DNA from: an uncultured Oxalobacteraceae bacterium
GTDB lineage: Bacteria; Pseudomonadota; Gammaproteobacteria; Burkholderiales; Burkholderiaceae_D
Reading direction: 5' to 3'
DNA length: 15,300 bases
Assembly: GCA_937996605.1 (NCBI GenBank)
Contig: CALKVB010000359.1
Coordinates: 1 to 15,300, forward strand
Part shown: piece after piece, positions 6,489 through 13,065 of the stretch
How positions within the stretch are numbered: the stretch's first letter is position 1
How the letters are laid out: every line of letters starts with the position of its first letter
Made by a program: the position numbers and the translations under genes
Notes under the pieces: generated by a model
Seen by the model: only the letters and a program-made list of their open reading frames with translations
Databases searched by the model: none
What the model was told of the DNA's origin: nothing

Positions 6489-7880
6489 CTAGTACGAGTA
6501 ATACAAAAACGAAGGGACGCCAGAAGGCCCCAACAAATGAATCAACAACACAATCGCCGTCAATGCGATAGGCTTGATTAGAGCCGGCGTGCGGCCCATC
6601 AACCACAAACTGCGTTGTTTCCATGATTCCGCATACACCGAGAGCCAAAAGAATAGCAACATCAACGCTGCCCCACCGACAACATCCACCGTCATGGGCG
6701 CATCCAAACGACCGAAACCACGAATGAAATTCAGGGCTTCTTGCCAACCATCGGCACGGAAGAAGATCCACGCAAAGCAAACAAAATGAAAAGTAATGAT
6801 ACCGCTAAACAAACCTCTAACTTGGCGTCCTAGCACTTTCTCGATGATGTTTTGCGCCACCATCCCTAAGCCATGTAAAGCGCCCCAGATAATGTACTTG
6901 AGACTCGAACCATGCCAAATGCCGCTAATCACCATAGAACTCAGTATCGTCAATTGCGTCATCCACCAACCACCGCGGCTGCCGCCCATAGGGATATACA
7001 CATAGTCGCGAATCCAGCTCGACAAAGAAATATGCCATCGACGCCAAAACTCGCGCAGATTCACCGCCAAATACGGGAAATTGAAATTGTCTTTTAACTG
7101 GTAACCGAGCAACAAAGCCATAGCGATGACCAAATCGGAATAACCACTAAAGTCGAAATAAATTTGAATCGCAAACGCATAAGCACCCATCAGCAATTCT
7201 GGTGCTTGGTAAGCATCTGGATTAGCGAACATAGGATTAACCCAGGTTTCAGAGATCCAAGTGGCCAACCATACTTTCTTGACTAGCGCAGAAATCAATA
7301 ACCAGAAGATCAAATCAACTTGCACTAATTTACGCGGCTGTGGCTGCTCCATTTGTACCAGTAAATCACTAGCGCGACAGATGGGACCGGCAAACAAAGT
7401 GGGAAAGAAAGCGAGATAGAGCGCGCTATCAAGTGGCTTCGCTGGCTCACGCTCATTACGGGCGACCGCGACTAGATAGGCAATAGCTTGGAAAGTGTAA
7501 AAAGATATCCCCACCGGTAGCAAGATATCGAGTGCAGGTATCGACCACGAGAGTTTGAAGTATTCGGCAGCGGCCAAAAAACCATCGCGACAAAAATCAA
7601 AATACTTAAATACGGCTAAATTCAGCACCGAAGCGAAAATACCTAGACCGCAAATGAATTTTCTTTGCTGAGGCTGGGACTGAGACCATTTCAGCAAACC
7701 CAGCATACAGCTGGTGTACACCGCTAAGATGGCGCCAAAGCGCCAATCTAAAGAAGCGTAAATCGCGTAGCTGGCGAGTAGTAGACTTAATTTTTGTAGT
7801 GTGGTCCAGCGATTCAGTGACCAATACAAAATAAGAAATACCAAAAAGGTAAACGCAAACTCGGGTGACAAATAACTCAT
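6489..7880 (-). CDS. MBOAT family membrane-bound O-acyltransferase, PatA/AlgI-like
   Basis: This 463-residue polytopic inner-membrane protein is the usual length for bacterial MBOAT enzymes (AlgI, PatA, DltB). The core signature is intact: EFWRRWHISLSSWIRDYVYIP minus its ends lies at about residues 277-297, SGIWHG at 319-324, and the conserved ALHG, with the likely catalytic His, at 334-337. DFSGYSD (243-249) and the SFLYYSY C-terminus are also typical. Such proteins pass acyl groups, usually acetyl, across the membrane to a periplasmic partner, and the two following SGNH genes supply likely partners. I chose the ATG at 7880, giving MSYLSPEFAF; an upstream frame to 8021 adds 47 non-membrane, Arg-rich residues unlike the family. 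It is first in the operon, nine bases before the next start. The acceptor glycan is not shown. Confidence 0.88.
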   Translation of the reverse strand: MSYLSPEFAFTFLVFLILYWSLNRWTTLQKLSLLLASYAIYASLDWRFGAILAVYTSCMLGLLKWSQSQPQQRKFICGLGIFASVLNLAVFKYFDFCRDGFLAAAEYFKLSWSIPALDILLPVGISFYTFQAIAYLVAVARNEREPAKPLDSALYLAFFPTLFAGPICRASDLLVQMEQPQPRKLVQVDLIFWLLISALVKKVWLATWISETWVNPMFANPDAYQAPELLMGAYAFAIQIYFDFSGYSDLVIAMALLLGYQLKDNFNFPYLAVNLREFWRRWHISLSSWIRDYVYIPMGGSRGGWWMTQLTILSSMVISGIWHGSSLKYIIWGALHGLGMVAQNIIEKVLGRQVRGLFSGIITFHFVCFAWIFFRADGWQEALNFIRGFGRLDAPMTVDVVGGAALMLLFFWLSVYAESWKQRSLWLMGRTPALIKPIALTAIVLLIHLLGPSGVPSFLYYSY

Positions 7881-7931
7881 GCTGAATTCTAAAAGGCAAA
7901 GTACGGGACGTTCTACTGCAAGGCCAGGCTC

Positions 7932-7959
7932 AAAGCGCCGACCGCGATCGGGGCGCTTT
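7932..7959. repeat. GC-rich inverted repeat in the MBOAT leader
   Basis: AAAGCGCC at 7932-7939 and GGCGCTTT at 7952-7959 are perfect 8-bp arms with a GC-rich 12-base centre that can pair further (CCGA with TCGG). The repeat lies 52-79 bases upstream of the MBOAT start and has no T-run on either side. It could be an operator or an RNA hairpin in the leader. Confidence 0.6.
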
Positions 7960-8095
7960 AACGATGATGAAATAACCCAGCTTTTGTGTCGAGAGCCCAA
8001 CTTGTTCCGAACCAAATTCAAGGAGCAATTCGACTAACAAAAACTTAGAGTTTTTTCATTTGTACTTTGCTACAAACGAAGAGCTGAACTTTGCA

Positions 8096-8119
8096 GTATT
8101 GCGCTGTTTTTTGCAATAC
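8096..8119. repeat. Inverted repeat, second hairpin after the hydrolase gene
   Basis: GTATTGC at 8096-8102 and GCAATAC at 8113-8119 are perfect 7-bp arms around a 10-base loop that contains six T on the plus strand. It is the second of two hairpins in series downstream of the lipoprotein hydrolase gene. Confidence 0.5.
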
Positions 8120-8145
8120 CTGATCACTCGGAATGTCGCATGTTT

Positions 8146-8169
8146 ACTCGCTTTTTTCCAAAAGCGAGT
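8146..8169 (-). terminator. Hairpin just after the lipoprotein hydrolase gene
   Basis: ACTCGCTTTT at 8146-8155 and AAAAGCGAGT at 8160-8169 are perfect 10-bp arms around a four-base loop, 11 bases beyond the stop of the hydrolase gene. It is a strong stem at the right place for a transcript end. No T-run follows the stem in either direction, so it may protect or process the 3' end rather than terminate by itself. Confidence 0.5.
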
Positions 8170-8179
8170 CGATTCAGGC

Positions 8180-9040
8180 CTAATTACTGTCGGAGTTGAT
8201 GAAACTGCAAAACGCTTGCTGCACTTCGACTTTATTCATCATGCCAGTGTGGGGGCCATTTTTTACCATCAATAATTGCTTTTTCGCAGAGGGAATCGCA
8301 TCGAAAACCTTCTTACCCAGTTCAGGTCCGAACAAGTCATCATTCTCGCCTACAATGACGAGACTCTTTTGCTGATATTGCGATACAGCTTTTGCATTAT
8401 TCACGAACGAAGTGGACGGCTCGAAAGTAAAGCGTACAAATGGCACTGCATACCATGGTGTTTTGAAGTCCACGACCTCTGGAAGCGTAGTTGCTGGCGC
8501 TTCCAGTATGACGCCATCAACGCTGCGATTCTGCATGATGTGACCGGTCATGAAGCTACCGAGAGATTGGCCGTGCAAATAAAGTTTGCCATTTGTACTT
8601 TTGCGCACCTCATCGTAAACACGCAAAGCATCTTCTTGCAAGTTCTTGATGGTAGGCTCACCTTTAGTACGGCCATAACCGCGGTAGTCAAAACTAACGA
8701 AGTTAGGTGTGCAGCTACTTGTTTGACGTATCAGGCTTTTCAAGCTCTCATCGACGTGGGATAAATTGCCCCCAAAATACAAGACCGTTGGTCGATTCGC
8801 ATCAATTTTGAGATCTAATCCATTCAGTTTGATGCTTTCATCAACGCTGATCGACCTCTCTTGAACCTGTGCACCAGGCTTAAAGCTCTGCGCTACCTCA
8901 TTACTAAATGCTCCTTTGGCTTGATATCCAGTTGCTCGATCAGGGCGAATGAAGTCCTTTTCCGTCACTTGAATATGCATACAAGCGCTCAAAGAGCTAA
9001 TCAGAGTTGTGGCCAAAATGGCTTTAGACAAAATGCGCAT
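8180..9040 (-). CDS. Alpha/beta-hydrolase lipoprotein
   Basis: This 286-residue protein starts with a lipoprotein signal peptide, MRILSKAILATTLISSLSAC, with lipobox LSAC and lipidated Cys20. Residue +2 is Met rather than Asp, which favours the outer membrane by the E. coli rule. The mature part is an alpha/beta hydrolase: VLYFGGN is the first core strand and oxyanion region, FDYRGYGRTKGEPT follows, HGQSLGS holds the nucleophile Ser159, GENDDLF the likely acid (Asp234 or 235) and GPHTGM the His264. This is the layout of serine esterases related to BEM46/ABHD13-type proteins; the substrate is unknown. The ATG at 9040 has GGAG six bases upstream and gives the perfect signal peptide; extending to 9124 would destroy it. 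The gene lies between priA and the MBOAT operon and appears to be its own transcript. Confidence 0.85.
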   Translation of the reverse strand: MRILSKAILATTLISSLSACMHIQVTEKDFIRPDRATGYQAKGAFSNEVAQSFKPGAQVQERSISVDESIKLNGLDLKIDANRPTVLYFGGNLSHVDESLKSLIRQTSSCTPNFVSFDYRGYGRTKGEPTIKNLQEDALRVYDEVRKSTNGKLYLHGQSLGSFMTGHIMQNRSVDGVILEAPATTLPEVVDFKTPWYAVPFVRFTFEPSTSFVNNAKAVSQYQQKSLVIVGENDDLFGPELGKKVFDAIPSAKKQLLMVKNGPHTGMMNKVEVQQAFCSFINSDSN

Positions 9041-9050
9041 GGTGTTCTCC

Positions 9051-9082
9051 ATAGTGAAAGTTTGTGAATGCATTTTCACTAT
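9051..9082. repeat. Inverted repeat abutting the ribosome binding site of the hydrolase gene
   Basis: ATAGTGAAA at 9051-9059 and TTTCACTAT at 9074-9082 are perfect 9-bp arms with a 14-base spacer that holds another GTGAA. The repeat touches the GGAG at 9047-9050 of the lipoprotein gene. A weak promoter-like pair (TTGCGA, 17 bases, AATAGT on minus, 9078-9106) overlaps its distal arm, so either an operator or an RNA hairpin near the ribosome binding site would fit. Confidence 0.55.
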
Positions 9083-9149
9083 TGCAAAGCTTGTGCCAGC
9101 TCGCAAAAGGCGCATTTTTAGCAATTTTCACCCGATTTTTTATTAGAAA

Positions 9150-9187
9150 TGTCCGCATCTGAACGTTGTACTGTTCAAAAGCGGACA
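9150..9187 (-). terminator. Hairpin after priA
   Basis: The outer arms TGTCCGC (9150-9156) and GCGGACA (9181-9187) and the inner arms TGAAC (9160-9164) and GTTCA (9173-9177) make a two-part stem that starts four bases after the priA stop. On the minus strand it is followed by TTTCT and then an A-rich stretch, so the T-run is short. It is a likely terminator, of moderate strength. Confidence 0.55.
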
Positions 9188-9191
9188 GGCC

Positions 9192-11216
9192 CTAGATATC
9201 GACGGGATCAATTTCGACTCCCCACTTCACCCTGGTCTTCATGGCGCGTAAAGTGGTAATCCACTCTTTGAGAAAAGCTTGCAAGGCTGGGCGTGAAGTC
9301 GATTCGACTAGGAGTTGAGCGCGGTCCATATTGTGGACGCGCGTCATTGTCATCGGGATAGGGTCGTTAATTGTAATCCCATGATGGATGGTGCAATGCG
9401 CAGCCTCATGCAGAAAAGCGATCGCCGTTTCCAATTCACGAGCTTCGGCGCGCAGCAAAGCTTGGTAGATAAATGGTGGCATCGCCGCTTGCTGTCTTTC
9501 CTCCAACAGGTCATCAGCAAAGCGATGATAGTCGTGGGCCATCAAGGCATGGTAAAGCGGATGATCGGGATAGCGAGTCTGAATCAAAACTTCACTGGCA
9601 TTGCCCCCCTCCTTTTGCGCCGCCCGGCCGGCACGCCCCGCCACCTGCATCAACTGGGCAAATAAACGTTCGCTGGCGCGGAAGTCCTGCGAAAACAGGG
9701 CACTATCCGGATTCAAGGCAGCGACCAAGGTGAGATTCTTAAAATCATGTCCTTTTGCCACCATTTGTGTGCCGATCAAAATATCGACGTCGCCACGATG
9801 GACGGTATCAAAGGCCGCTTCAGCACTGCCTTTCAAACGCGTCGAATCAGCATCTATCCTAAAAATTCGCGCATCAGGGAAAACACTGTGTAAGCCTTCT
9901 TCCAAACGCTGGGTACCGCGACCGAGAGGTTGCAGATCGATATTGCCGCAAGTGGGACAAGCACGGGTGATCCTTTGTTCTAAACCACAATGATGACAGC
10001 GCAATTTCTTATCGGGTTTGTGCAAAACCATATGCGCCGTGCAACGCGTACAGTTGCTAATCCAACCACAGGCATCACAATGCAAGACTGGGGCATAACC
10101 ACGGCGATTAAGGAATAGTAGTGATTGCTCACCTTTCTCTAAACGCTGACGTATCGCAGCTACCAACCTCTGTGTCAGGCCTTCAGATGGTTTTTCACGT
10201 TCTGTATTAATGATCTTCACCACCGGCAAAACTGCATCTTTGACCGCACGCTCCCGCAGCTCTAATTTGCGATAACGCCCTGCCTTGCTATGCTGCCAGG
10301 TCTCCAAAGAAGGAGTCGCCGAACCCAAGACCACAGGAATCGCTAATTGATGGGCTCGCCATACGGCTAGGTCACGCGCTGAATAACGCAAACCCTCTTG
10401 CTGTTTATACGAGGGATCATGTTCTTCATCAATCACTATCATTTGAAGATGCGGCAGTGATGACAAAATCGCCAAACGCGTACCCAAGATGATTCTCGCC
10501 TGACCAGTGTGCGCGGCTAACCAGTGGAGTAGGCGCTCACCTTCAGCCATGCCACTATGCAAAGTGGAGATCTGAATGCCGGAGAAACGTTGACGAATAT
10601 TCGCTTCGAGCTGCGGCGTCAAATTGATTTCCGGTACCAGAATCAAGACTTGTGAACGGTCGTCGCGCGCCAAGATTTTGGCCGTTGCCTGCAAATACAC
10701 CTCGGTTTTGCCGCTACCGGTCACTCCATGCAATAAAAATGCAGCAAAGCCTGGCTGGCCTACGATCTGCTCGACCGCGGCTTGCTGCTCTGTATTTAAT
10801 TGTTTCTCTTGTAAAACTTCAGGGGCTGCACTCGACGTCAATTTGGCCAGCTTCTTCAGATTACGATCCAAAGATACGGGCTTTAGGGCACGTAAATTCT
10901 TAGGCAAGGCTGGAATCGCCACCTCACCCAAAGGTCTTTGGTAATAATCGGCGGCAAAGCGGCACAGGTCTATCCATTGCGCCGACAGAGCCGGACATTG
11001 ATGGCGAATTGCCAACACGTCTTTAATCTTGTCGGCGGGAACATCCGTACTCGTATTGATCGCCACAATCAAACCCGCTATTTCCTGACGACCAAATGGC
11101 ACTAAAGCAATTTGCCCGACCTCGGGACGTGGCACATCAGCCTCAGGCAGCCAACGATAATCGAAGAGTCTGTCAAGGGGGGTGTCGAGGGCAATGGTCA
11201 GGTAAAGGGGTTCCAC
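9192..11216 (-). CDS. priA: Primosomal protein N', replication restart helicase PriA
   Basis: This 674-residue protein is close to the E. coli length (732). PriA is a 3'-to-5' DNA helicase that binds stalled replication forks and loads the replicative helicase through PriB/DnaT/DnaC or equivalents. In order it shows the N-terminal 3'-DNA-binding domain (1-105), Walker A GVTGSGKTEVY (164-174), DEEHD (263-267), GSATPSLE (298-305), FLNRRGYAP (368-376) and eight zinc-binding Cys (380, 383, 389, 392, 407, 410, 420, 423). GTQMVAKGHDF and QVAGRAGRA of the second helicase lobe follow. The start is GTG at 11216, giving MEPLYLTIALDTPL, typical of the family; no clear ribosome binding site is seen. Three DnaA-box-like sites overlap its likely promoter. 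It lies downstream of hemE in the same direction, but the 457-base gap suggests separate transcription. Confidence 0.97.
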   Translation of the reverse strand: MEPLYLTIALDTPLDRLFDYRWLPEADVPRPEVGQIALVPFGRQEIAGLIVAINTSTDVPADKIKDVLAIRHQCPALSAQWIDLCRFAADYYQRPLGEVAIPALPKNLRALKPVSLDRNLKKLAKLTSSAAPEVLQEKQLNTEQQAAVEQIVGQPGFAAFLLHGVTGSGKTEVYLQATAKILARDDRSQVLILVPEINLTPQLEANIRQRFSGIQISTLHSGMAEGERLLHWLAAHTGQARIILGTRLAILSSLPHLQMIVIDEEHDPSYKQQEGLRYSARDLAVWRAHQLAIPVVLGSATPSLETWQHSKAGRYRKLELRERAVKDAVLPVVKIINTEREKPSEGLTQRLVAAIRQRLEKGEQSLLFLNRRGYAPVLHCDACGWISNCTRCTAHMVLHKPDKKLRCHHCGLEQRITRACPTCGNIDLQPLGRGTQRLEEGLHSVFPDARIFRIDADSTRLKGSAEAAFDTVHRGDVDILIGTQMVAKGHDFKNLTLVAALNPDSALFSQDFRASERLFAQLMQVAGRAGRAAQKEGGNASEVLIQTRYPDHPLYHALMAHDYHRFADDLLEERQQAAMPPFIYQALLRAEARELETAIAFLHEAAHCTIHHGITINDPIPMTMTRVHNMDRAQLLVESTSRPALQAFLKEWITTLRAMKTRVKWGVEIDPVDI

Positions 11217-11270
11217 GAACTTAATGTAAGGCTTGAGATATTGCGCTAACTATCGGTTTCATATGGTCTT

Positions 11271-11299
11271 TTTATACTATCCACAGCTTTTGTGGATAA
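11271..11299 (-). promoter_or_regulatory. Candidate priA promoter
   Basis: On the minus strand TTATCC (11294-11299) and TATAAA (11271-11276) are separated by 17 bases, and TATAAA matches the sigma-70 -10 hexamer in five of six positions. The -35 match is poor, but that is because it coincides with a perfect DnaA box. Transcription would start about 50 bases upstream of the priA GTG. Confidence 0.4.
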
Positions 11300-11311
11300 C
11301 TTTGTGGACAA
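11277..11311. promoter_or_regulatory. Cluster of three DnaA-box-like sites
   Basis: Three 9-mers lie within 35 bases: CTATCCACA (11277-11285, plus, one mismatch to TTATCCACA), TGTGGATAA (11291-11299, a perfect box on minus) and TGTGGACAA (11303-11311, minus, one mismatch). The first two form an inverted pair with a five-base gap. They overlap the likely priA promoter, so DnaA could control it. A fourth one-mismatch site, TGTGAATAA, lies at 11468-11476. Confidence 0.65.
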
Positions 11312-11573
11312 GCACATCTTGACACACGGCAGGCCTAGATTCTATGCGGGTTTCAATAGATTGCACAATTGCGATGCAGAAAATAACTCTTTTAAAATCA
11401 ATAACTTATAAATGCATACTTTAGGCGAAAAACAAATATTCACGGAATTTTTTTGTTTGTCGTTTTTTGTGAATAAGTACTAAAAAGGGGTAGTTAATTT
11501 GGTACTGATCCACCGCTATTCATCGTCATTTCTAAGGTATTTTTGCCGCTAAGCCGCATGGGCTCTCGCTTTT

Positions 11574-11653
11574 GCACAGCAACATGCTGAATTTACCTGT
11601 GCTGCATTCCGATTCGGTTCAAAATCCCATTTTTCATGTTGCTTTGAACCGAA
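11574..11653. repeat. Interleaved inverted repeats downstream of hemE
   Basis: Three inverted repeats overlap. TTCGGTTCAAA (11613-11623) with TTTGAACCGAA (11643-11653) is a perfect 11-bp pair. AGCAACATG (11578-11586) pairs with CATGTTGCT (11635-11643), and GCACAG (11574-11579) with CTGTGC (11597-11602). The 9-bp pair shares bases with both others, so the structures are partly exclusive. The 11-bp repeat lies 20 bases after the hemE stop and could be its terminator, but no T-run follows. Confidence 0.6.
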
Positions 11654-11673
11654 GCATATCCCCCAAAAAGCAC

Positions 11674-12759
11674 TTAGGCTTGGCGTTGTTGACGGCTGAC
11701 TTCATGTACCGTTTCCACCAACACAGTCACCGCATCCGGTGAAGTGTATTGAGAAATGCCATGGCCGAGGTTAAACACATGGCCATGTCCAGCGCTAGGT
11801 TTACCATAAGATTGCAAAGCAGCTGTCACTTGTTGACGAATTTGCTCTGGTTCTGCGAACAAGACGGCTGGGTCTAGATTACCTTGCAAGGCCACTTTGT
11901 CACCAACGCGTGCACGTGCTTGACCCAAATTCACGGTCCAATCCAAACCTAAGGCATCGGCACCGATATCCGCGATTTGTTCTAACCACAAACCACCACC
12001 CTTAGTGAAGACGATACATGGGATACGCTGACCATCTTTTTCACGCTGTAACTTGTTGACGATGTCTTGCATGTATTTCAAGGAGAAGCTTTGGTAAGCG
12101 CCATCCGCCAAAGCCCCGCCCCAGCTATCAAAAATCATCACGGCTTGCGCACCGGCATCGATTTGGGCATTCAAATACGTGGCTACCGCCTCAGCATTGA
12201 GCGTCAAAATACGTTCCAAGAGATCTGGACGTTTGTACATCATGGCTTTAATACCATGGAACTCACGCGAACCTTGGCCTTCCACCATATAGCAGGCCAA
12301 TGTCCATGGGCTACCAGAGAAACCAATCAAAGGTACACGACCATCCAAAGTTTTACGAATTTGCGTTACGGCGTCATACACATATTGCAAGCTACCTTCT
12401 GGCGGCACTTCCAAGGCCATGATCGCTTTTTCGTCTTTCAATGGACGCTCAAACTTCGGACCTTCGCCTTCTTCAAAGTACAAACCCAAACCCATCGCAT
12501 CCGGCACAGTCAAGATATCCGAAAACAAAATCGCCGCATCAAGTTTAAAACGATCCAATGGTTGTATCGTGACTTCCGTCGCAAAGTCAGGATTCTTAGC
12601 CAAACTCATGAACGAACCCGCGCCCTTACGGGTAGCGCGATACTCAGGCAAATAACGGCCTGCCTGACGCATCAACCACAAAGGAGTGTATTCAGTCTCT
12701 TGACGCAACAAAGCGCGCAAGAAGGTATCGTTTTTGAGAGGAGCAAAAGTGTTAGACAT
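11674..12759 (-). CDS. hemE: Uroporphyrinogen decarboxylase
   Basis: This 361-residue cytoplasmic enzyme matches the usual bacterial HemE length (about 354-365). It removes four carboxyl groups from the acetate side chains of uroporphyrinogen III to give coproporphyrinogen III in heme synthesis, without a cofactor. The N-terminal signature PLWLMRQAGRYLPEYR (26-41) carries substrate-binding arginines. FSDILTVPDAMG (79-90) holds the catalytic Asp81, GFSGSPWTLACYMVEG lies mid-protein, FDSWGGAL is the barrel-strand motif and NLGHGI near the C-terminus holds the conserved His. The ATG at 12759 gives the typical MSNTFAPLKNDTFLRAL start; the ribosome binding site is weak. It is upstream of priA in the same direction and divergent from the DUF4124 gene. 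A GATAAT at about 40 bases upstream of the start could be a -10 element, but no -35 is clear. Confidence 0.98.
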   Translation of the reverse strand: MSNTFAPLKNDTFLRALLRQETEYTPLWLMRQAGRYLPEYRATRKGAGSFMSLAKNPDFATEVTIQPLDRFKLDAAILFSDILTVPDAMGLGLYFEEGEGPKFERPLKDEKAIMALEVPPEGSLQYVYDAVTQIRKTLDGRVPLIGFSGSPWTLACYMVEGQGSREFHGIKAMMYKRPDLLERILTLNAEAVATYLNAQIDAGAQAVMIFDSWGGALADGAYQSFSLKYMQDIVNKLQREKDGQRIPCIVFTKGGGLWLEQIADIGADALGLDWTVNLGQARARVGDKVALQGNLDPAVLFAEPEQIRQQVTAALQSYGKPSAGHGHVFNLGHGISQYTSPDAVTVLVETVHEVSRQQRQA

Positions 12760-13065
12760 GGAATGCTTTCATAGAGCGAATATTCAGTAATCCGCTATTA
12801 TCCCCGATCTCGCCCTAAACCGCCTATGTAAAAAATCAAGTTTGCGCCGCATTGGCAGTGAATGAGTTGCTTTCTTTAAGGTTTGCATTCGGCCCAAAAC
12901 AGTTCAAAAACTTATATAACAATCATAAAAAATTGTTTTCTTGACTAGGTTGTGGGGATTGATAAAATGACCCTAGCTTATCGTGTTCTCATCAATTGCC
13001 ACTTCAAAGAACCTTAAAATCTTAGCCCTCAACCATCACAACGATTTCCAGCATCCACAACCGAC
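12760..13065. other. Divergent regulatory region between hemE and the DUF4124 gene
   Basis: This 306-base gap should hold the promoters of two divergent transcripts. The plus-strand promoter at 12941-12968 is clear. A small AT-rich inverted repeat, AACAAT (12918-12923) with ATTGTT (12932-12937), lies just upstream of its -35 and could be an operator. On the hemE side only a lone GATAAT-like -10 on minus is visible. I see no gene. Confidence 0.5.
12941..12968 (+). promoter_or_regulatory. Sigma-70-type promoter of the DUF4124 gene
   Basis: TTGACT (12941-12946) and TAAAAT (12963-12968), each five of six to consensus, are separated by 16 bases. The TG-like context before the -10 (ATTGATAAAAT) and the AT-rich upstream region support it. 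It would give a leader of about 90 bases before the ATG at 13066. Confidence 0.55.

Larger units (their letters stand above)
7881..8179. other. Hairpin-rich gap upstream of the MBOAT operon
   Basis: This gap lies between the lipoprotein hydrolase stop and the MBOAT start, both on minus. It holds three GC-containing inverted repeats, listed separately, and a weak AT-only one at 8039-8055. The promoter of the MBOAT operon should lie here, but I see no convincing -35/-10 pair. I see no gene. Confidence 0.5.
11217..11673. other. priA-hemE intergenic region: DnaA-box cluster, AT-rich stretch, inverted repeats
   Basis: This 457-base gap carries, left to right, the likely priA promoter with a DnaA-box cluster (11271-11311) and a TTGACA at 11319-11324 facing right without a good -10. 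A stretch follows at 11381-11480 in which I count 24 G or C in 100 bases. It includes the T-rich segment 11447-11468 flanked by TATTCAC (11437-11443) and GTGAATA (11469-11475), and a fourth near DnaA box at 11468-11476. The group of inverted repeats after hemE occupies 11574-11653. I see no protein gene. Confidence 0.6.

Noticed and set aside
7881..8021. N-terminal extension of the MBOAT gene to 8021
   Set aside because: It adds 47 Arg-rich residues before the canonical MBOAT start and crosses a strong palindrome; the family begins at the ATG at 7880.
8276..8764. 162-codon plus-strand frame
   Set aside because: It is antisense to the well-supported hydrolase gene, with no family-like sequence and no ribosome binding site.
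9041..9124. N-terminal extension of the lipoprotein hydrolase to 9124
   Set aside because: It would bury the signal peptide and lipobox; the ATG at 9040 has a good GGAG.
11319..11347. Perfect TTGACA facing hemE in the priA-hemE gap
   Set aside because: There is no acceptable -10 at 16-18 bases and no gene downstream on that strand; kept only as a remark in the gap entry.
11277..11490. Main chromosomal origin oriC
   Set aside because: Boxes and an AT-rich stretch are present, but dnaA, dnaN and rpmH are absent and only four box-like sites are seen, so I claim only a DnaA-binding or accessory element.
12067..12774. 235-codon plus-strand frame
   Set aside because: It is antisense to hemE, whose identity is certain; the translation is His/Gln/Arg-rich as expected for the reverse of a real gene.
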